This document shows positions 6,251 to 11,537 of a stretch of DNA of 11,537 nt, in pieces. The notes beneath the pieces were generated by a model that was not told the DNA's origin, did no database searches, and saw only the letters and a program-made list of their open reading frames with translations. The position numbers were made by a program, and so were the translations under genes. This DNA is from JAWWPY01 sp036394075 (GTDB lineage Bacteria > Actinomycetota > Actinomycetes > Streptosporangiales > Streptosporangiaceae): NCBI GenBank assembly GCA_036394075.1, contig DASWFT010000284.1, positions 1 through 11,537 on the forward strand, written 5' to 3'. Within the stretch, counting starts at the first letter, position 1. The number at the start of each line of letters is the position of its first letter.

Positions 6251-6707
6251 CCAGGTCGGCGAGCACCTTCTGGTACTCGGCGATATCGCGCGCCTGGGGA
6301 ATCGGATTCACTACACTCCACCGGACCACGCCGGCCTTGTCGATGATGAAGGTGCCGCGCCTCGCCACGCCGATGTTCTCGTCGAACACACCGTAGAGCT
6401 TGGCGACGCCACCGTGCGGCCAGAAGTCGGCCAGCAGGGTGAAGCCGAAGTGCTGCTGATCCGACCAGGTGCGCAGAACGTGCGTCGAGTCCACCGATAC
6501 CGCCAGCAACTCCACATCATCCCGCGTCACCTCCGGGAACTCGTCCCGTAGGGCATACAGCTCCCTGGTGCAGACCCCGCTGAACGCCAGCGGGTAGAAC
6601 ACCACGACGACGTTCTTCTCGCCCTGGAAGCTCGACAGCCGTACCGGCGTGCCGTGCTGATCCTTCAGCTCGAAATCGGGAGCCTGCTCGCCAACCTCGA
6701 CAGCCAT
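6246..6707 (-). CDS. ahpE: AhpE-type 1-Cys peroxiredoxin
   Basis: This thioredoxin-fold peroxidase reduces hydrogen peroxide, organic peroxides and peroxynitrite in the cytoplasm. The product is 153 residues, the same length as M. tuberculosis AhpE. The peroxidatic cysteine is Cys46 in PLAFSGVC, the usual PxxxS/TxxC loop (Pro39, Ser43). The activating Arg is in GVARRGTF (Arg116/117). APDFEL near the N-terminus and LLADFWPHG around 91-99 are also family hallmarks. No second catalytic Cys is seen, so reduction would need an external thiol system such as mycothiol/mycoredoxin (family knowledge). ATG at 6707 is chosen because AAAGGA lies 7-9 bases upstream and it gives the family length; an in-frame upstream start would add 17 unlikely residues. 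Hairpins lie before and after, so it may be its own transcription unit. Confidence 0.93.
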   Translation of the reverse strand: MAVEVGEQAPDFELKDQHGTPVRLSSFQGEKNVVVVFYPLAFSGVCTRELYALRDEFPEVTRDDVELLAVSVDSTHVLRTWSDQQHFGFTLLADFWPHGGVAKLYGVFDENIGVARRGTFIIDKAGVVRWSVVNPIPQARDIAEYQKVLADLA

Positions 6708-6790
6708 TGACCGGTCCTTTCCGCAGGGAACTGGTCCAGTCTGCCATCCGGACCGCACCCCACGAGACGCAACCCAGGATCGGCATCGGA

Positions 6791-6817
6791 CCTGCCGGGG
6801 GCGGGTAACCCGGCAGG
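6791..6817 (-). terminator. Rho-independent-like hairpin after the DUF3052 gene
   Basis: CCTGCCGGG and CCCGGCAGG form a perfect 9-bp stem around a 9-base loop, starting 26 bases beyond the DUF3052 stop in its direction of transcription. There is no T-run, but stem strength and position fit an actinobacterial terminator separating DUF3052 from ahpE. Confidence 0.65.
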
Positions 6818-6843
6818 ATCCGTTCGGCTGGAAATGGCAGTGC

Positions 6844-7272
6844 TCAGCGTCGCGCCTTGGGCGCGACCAGGCGCGTGCCGAGCCAATCCCGCGCGGCGCT
6901 CACGCTGGAGGTCTGGGAGAGCCCGGCGGTCGGCGCGGCCTCTCCGATCTCGCTCGGCTCGACGTGCCCTTCCCGGCCTGCCTTGGGTGTCAGCAGCCAG
7001 ATGTAACCGCCGTCGGCGAGCGGCGTCAGAGCATCTACCAAGGCGTCGACAAGATCACCATCCCCATCCCGCCACCACAGCAGGACCACGTCGACGACAT
7101 CGTCATAATCCTCATCGACAAGCTCAACGTTTTCCAGCCCATCGATCTCGTCGCGCAACTGCTCATCGCAGTCGTCGTCGTACCCGATCTCCTGCACCAC
7201 CTGACCCGGCTTGATGCCAAGTCGCCCGGCCAGGCCCGGCTGATCCTGCGCCTGGCGCGCGGTCGCGCTCAC
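6844..7272 (-). CDS. DUF3052 family protein
   Basis: The 142-residue product matches the DUF3052 family in length and layout. The N-terminus is LAGRLGIKPGQVVQEIGYDD (about 14-33), followed by a very acidic middle (DDDCDEQLRDEI to DEDYDDVVDVV, 32-63). Then come a WWRDGDGDLVDAL segment and GGYIWLLTPKAGREGHVEPSE (88-108), and a C-terminus with the conserved SAARDWLGTRLVAPK. No catalytic motif is known and the function is unassigned. The GTG at 7270-7272 is chosen over upstream in-frame starts because GAGGAGG lies six bases before it and homology begins just after. The family member Rv2239c of M. tuberculosis sits in the same place between ahpE and aceE (from memory). A hairpin follows the stop. 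Confidence 0.88.
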   Translation of the reverse strand: MSATARQAQDQPGLAGRLGIKPGQVVQEIGYDDDCDEQLRDEIDGLENVELVDEDYDDVVDVVLLWWRDGDGDLVDALVDALTPLADGGYIWLLTPKAGREGHVEPSEIGEAAPTAGLSQTSSVSAARDWLGTRLVAPKARR

Positions 7273-7481
7273 TGACGTCCTCCTCATTACCTTTCCCACA
7301 GCCCGGCTCGCATCTGGCCAGCCCCGGCGCATCGCCGGAGCTTCGTGCCAGCCGGCGCCGTGGCCGCGTAGGCACCACTTGTTGGGACAGTTCACACTGG
7401 GCCGGGCCCCTGCGCAAGTGCCAAATGACCCTGGCAGCGAAAACCGATGTCACAGTTTGATCTTCCCTGAACTCGGCTGAA
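7273..7481. promoter_or_regulatory. Leader region upstream of the DUF3052 gene
   Basis: This 209-bp gap separates YjbQ from DUF3052 and should hold the DUF3052 promoter, but no clear consensus boxes are visible. A small perfect hairpin (CCGGCG-CAT-CGCCGG, 7324-7338) sits in the presumed untranslated leader about 50 bases before the start codon. Near 7470-7490 the direct pair CTGAAC...CTGAAC may belong to the end of the YjbQ transcript. Confidence 0.3.
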
Positions 7482-7892
7482 CTACCCGAGGAATGAAAGA
7501 CGCACCTGTCTGTCCGGATTATCCACATTCAGGTCTACCAGCGCCACGGACTGCCACGTACCCAGCGACAGGCGGCCTGCCAGCACCGGGAGAACGGCGA
7601 ACGGCGGCACGAAGGCCGGCAGCACGTGAGAGCGCCCGTGGCCGGGCGAGCCGTGGGCGTGCCGCCAGCGCCCGTCGGCGGGCAGTATCTCGGCCAGCGT
7701 GGCGAGCAGGTCGGCGTCACTGCCCGACCCGAGCTCCATCAGCGCCACGCCCGCGGTCGCGTGCGGCACGAACACATGCAGCAGGCCGTCACGCCCTCCG
7801 GCGGCCTCTGTGGCGAATTCTGCGCATTGCCCGGTGATGTCATGAATGCTGTCGCGGTGCCCGGTATGTACCCGGACAATCAAAGTCTCCAT
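7482..7892 (-). CDS. YjbQ/UPF0047 family protein (possible thiamine-phosphate-synthase-like activity)
   Basis: The 136-residue product is a complete UPF0047 (YjbQ/YugU) protein. Seen in sequence: FVPHATAGVALMELGSGSDADLL (about 41-63), a His-rich segment (RHAHGSPGHGRSH, 77-89) likely to bind metal, and the family signature GRLSLGTWQSVALVDLN (106-122) near the C-terminus. YjbQ proteins are compact trimers; some have weak thiamine-phosphate synthase activity, and the physiological role is unsettled. ATG at 7892 has GAGGG nine bases upstream. The gene follows DUF1918 by 67 bp on the same strand. It lies close to thiamine-diphosphate-dependent AceE, which may be coincidence. Confidence 0.88.
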   Translation of the reverse strand: METLIVRVHTGHRDSIHDITGQCAEFATEAAGGRDGLLHVFVPHATAGVALMELGSGSDADLLATLAEILPADGRWRHAHGSPGHGRSHVLPAFVPPFAVLPVLAGRLSLGTWQSVALVDLNVDNPDRQVRLSFLG

Positions 7893-7959
7893 GCCAAACG
7901 ACCCTCGCGGGCCAGCCCCCATCACGCAACATGCGGCCGACAGGCCACCTCCGGGCCGC

Positions 7960-8184
7960 CTAGCGGCCGGCCTTCTTGGCCCGGCCGGCGCCGGCCTTCC
8001 GGCGCGCGTGCTCCACCACAGCGTCCGGCCCGGGGAACACCAGGCCGGTATGCCCGTCGTCGAAGTGCACCAGATATGGCGGCGCCCCGCCGGTGCCTTT
8101 GACCTCGACGATCTCCCCCATCTTGTCCGGCTGGCCCACGCTGTTGCCGTGCACGTGAAGCCGGTCCCCGATGGCTGCTTGCAT
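7960..8184 (-). CDS. DUF1918 domain protein
   Basis: This 74-residue protein is of the actinobacterial DUF1918 type. AAIGDRLHVHG opens an SH3-like barrel; then come a VGQPDKMGEIVEVKG segment, PPYLVHFDDGHTGLVFPGPDAVVEH (about 35-59) and a basic tail (ARRKAGAGRAKKAGR). The GDRL, GEI.EV, PYLV..DDGH and PGPD blocks are the family core. The function is unknown; the barrel plus basic tail would permit nucleic-acid binding, which is inference. ATG at 8184 follows GGAGGAGG by eight bases; an overlapping ATG eight bases earlier is out of frame. It is the first gene of the minus-strand series and is divergent from aceE. Confidence 0.88.
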   Translation of the reverse strand: MQAAIGDRLHVHGNSVGQPDKMGEIVEVKGTGGAPPYLVHFDDGHTGLVFPGPDAVVEHARRKAGAGRAKKAGR

Positions 8185-8518
8185 GCTTGCATCCTCCTCC
8201 GGGTTAGCCCGCAGCGCACCCCGGCGCATAGGCTGGGGGTGCTCCAGGTACTTACGCTCACCGTGTACCCACACTTGCACGGGAACGACCCAGGCTGAAG
8301 GGCCGGAAGTCCCCAGCATGCCCCCGCGGCCCCTGGCCGCCACGCGTCACTCGCTCCGGTGAGCACCGACTACCCTCCGGTAGTGATGCGTTTCGGGAGC
8401 GCACGTACCAGAATTGGTCTGGACAACCCCTGACGCACGGGGTGGCCACCAGCCGCCCCTGCCCGACGGGAATGGCGGTTACCAGCCGCCCGACCACTGC
8501 GGAAGGCGAGGATATCCC
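8185..8518. promoter_or_regulatory. Divergent intergenic region between DUF1918 and aceE
   Basis: These 334 bases must hold promoters for both directions. Direct features are a perfect palindrome ACTACC-CTCC-GGTAGT (8369-8384) and an inverted repeat CCAGA-ATTGG-TCTGG (8408-8422), 100-150 bases before the chosen aceE start. Either could be an operator or a leader hairpin. I could not identify convincing -35/-10 boxes. The last 105 bases are open in the aceE frame from a TTG at 8414 and would encode a Gly/Gln/Pro-rich repeat (GGHQPP, GGYQPP), but this part has no ribosome binding site and is treated as untranslated. Confidence 0.5.
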
Positions 8519-11317
<2,799 letters not shown>

Positions 11318-11320
11318 GCC

Positions 11321-11348
11321 GCTCGCTCCTCCCCGGGGCGAAGCGAGC
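11321..11348 (+). terminator. Hairpin terminator after aceE
   Basis: GCTCGCT (11321-11327) pairs perfectly with AGCGAGC (11342-11348), and the loop contains the self-complementary CCCCGGGG. It starts four bases after the aceE stop codon. There is no T-run, as is typical in high-GC actinobacteria. Confidence 0.7.
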
Positions 11349-11350
11349 CA

Positions 11351-11400
11351 ACGACACCAATCCGCACCGGGCTCGTCTGGACGACACCAATTCCGCACCG
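11351..11400. repeat. Two direct repeats of ACGACACCAAT(T)CCGCACCG downstream of aceE
   Basis: The copies at 11351-11369 and 11381-11400 are identical apart from one extra T in the second, with a 30-bp period. The second copy is followed by TGTCGT (11402-11407), forming an inverted repeat with its own ACGACA. Spacing near three helical turns and position upstream of a possible next gene would suit a pair of protein-binding sites, but no regulator is known to me for this sequence. Confidence 0.6.
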
Positions 11401-11487
11401 CTGTCGTTCACCCAGGCGGGGTGCCGCCCGCCACGGGGCCGCGGGCGTGGGGGCCGTGGGGCGTGGGCGCCGTGGCAGGCTGGAGGG

Positions 11488-11537
11488 ATGAAGGCAGCGG
11501 ACCAGGCGGGCGGGGCAGCAGCAGCGGACCAGGCGGG
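11488..11537 (+). CDS. Possible start of next gene, cut by window edge
   Basis: An ATG at 11488 opens a frame that runs to the edge (MKAADQAGGAAAADQAG). GGAGGG touches the ATG, too close for a normal ribosome binding site. With CAGGCT just before it, the arrangement could instead be a leaderless start behind a -10-like box. The frame holds a 17-base direct repeat (11494-11510 and 11521-11537, period 27), so the product would begin with an Ala/Gly/Gln-rich tail repeated every nine residues. In M. tuberculosis the gene after aceE is a PucR/CdaR-type regulator (from memory); whether this is its counterpart cannot be judged from 16 residues. Confidence 0.35.
   Translation, partial: MKAADQAGGAAAADQA

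Overview
The window is high-GC DNA from an actinobacterium. Evidence is the G/C-rich third codon positions, GTG and TTG starts with GGAGG-type ribosome binding sites, a homodimeric-type pyruvate dehydrogenase E1 (aceE), a DUF3052 gene and an AhpE-type 1-Cys peroxiredoxin. As I recall it, the order ahpE - DUF3052 - (one gene) - aceE is that of Mycobacterium tuberculosis Rv2238c-Rv2241. The codon style and the integrase relic look more like a filamentous actinomycete. The genus cannot be fixed from sequence alone.

Left part, 1-4560: a genomic scar. After the 3' end of a VOC/glyoxalase-fold gene (1-141) there is no intact gene until about 2335. I find instead the frameshifted C-terminal half of a tyrosine-recombinase integrase (470-926) and, 48 bp after its end, a 44-bp copy of the 3' half of a tRNA-Val gene (975-1018). 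The complete tRNA-Val(UAC) lies 3.5 kb away at 4518-4589. This is the footprint of integration into the 3' end of a tRNA gene. Between the two copies lie a decayed IS3-family transposase fragment, degenerate sequence, and one long intact ORF: a GH79-like glycoside hydrolase (beta-glucuronidase/heparanase type) with both catalytic glutamates.

Middle part, 4580-8184: six genes on the minus strand, transcribed right to left: DUF1918, a YjbQ/UPF0047 protein, DUF3052, ahpE, a double zinc-ribbon protein and an APH-fold kinase-like protein. They run into tRNA-Val, and the APH stop codon lies inside the tRNA gene. Hairpins follow DUF3052 and ahpE. The zinc-ribbon and APH genes are 17 bp apart and look co-transcribed. 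The APH-like protein lacks the usual second metal-binding Asp (Gly271) and carries an Ala/Gly/Pro-rich insertion.

Right part, 8185-11537: a 334-bp divergent region with small palindromes, then aceE (932 codons) on the plus strand with a hairpin terminator, a repeat-bearing spacer, and the first codons of a possible next gene at the window edge.

How the genes fit together: AceE is the thiamine-diphosphate-dependent entry step of the pyruvate dehydrogenase complex. AhpE removes peroxides. YjbQ-family proteins have been linked to weak thiamine-phosphate synthase activity. DUF3052 and DUF1918 are uncharacterised. I do not see a defence system, CRISPR array or biosynthetic cluster. The least ordinary items are the tRNA-Val integration relic with its preserved glycosidase, and the zinc-ribbon plus APH-like pair abutting the tRNA.
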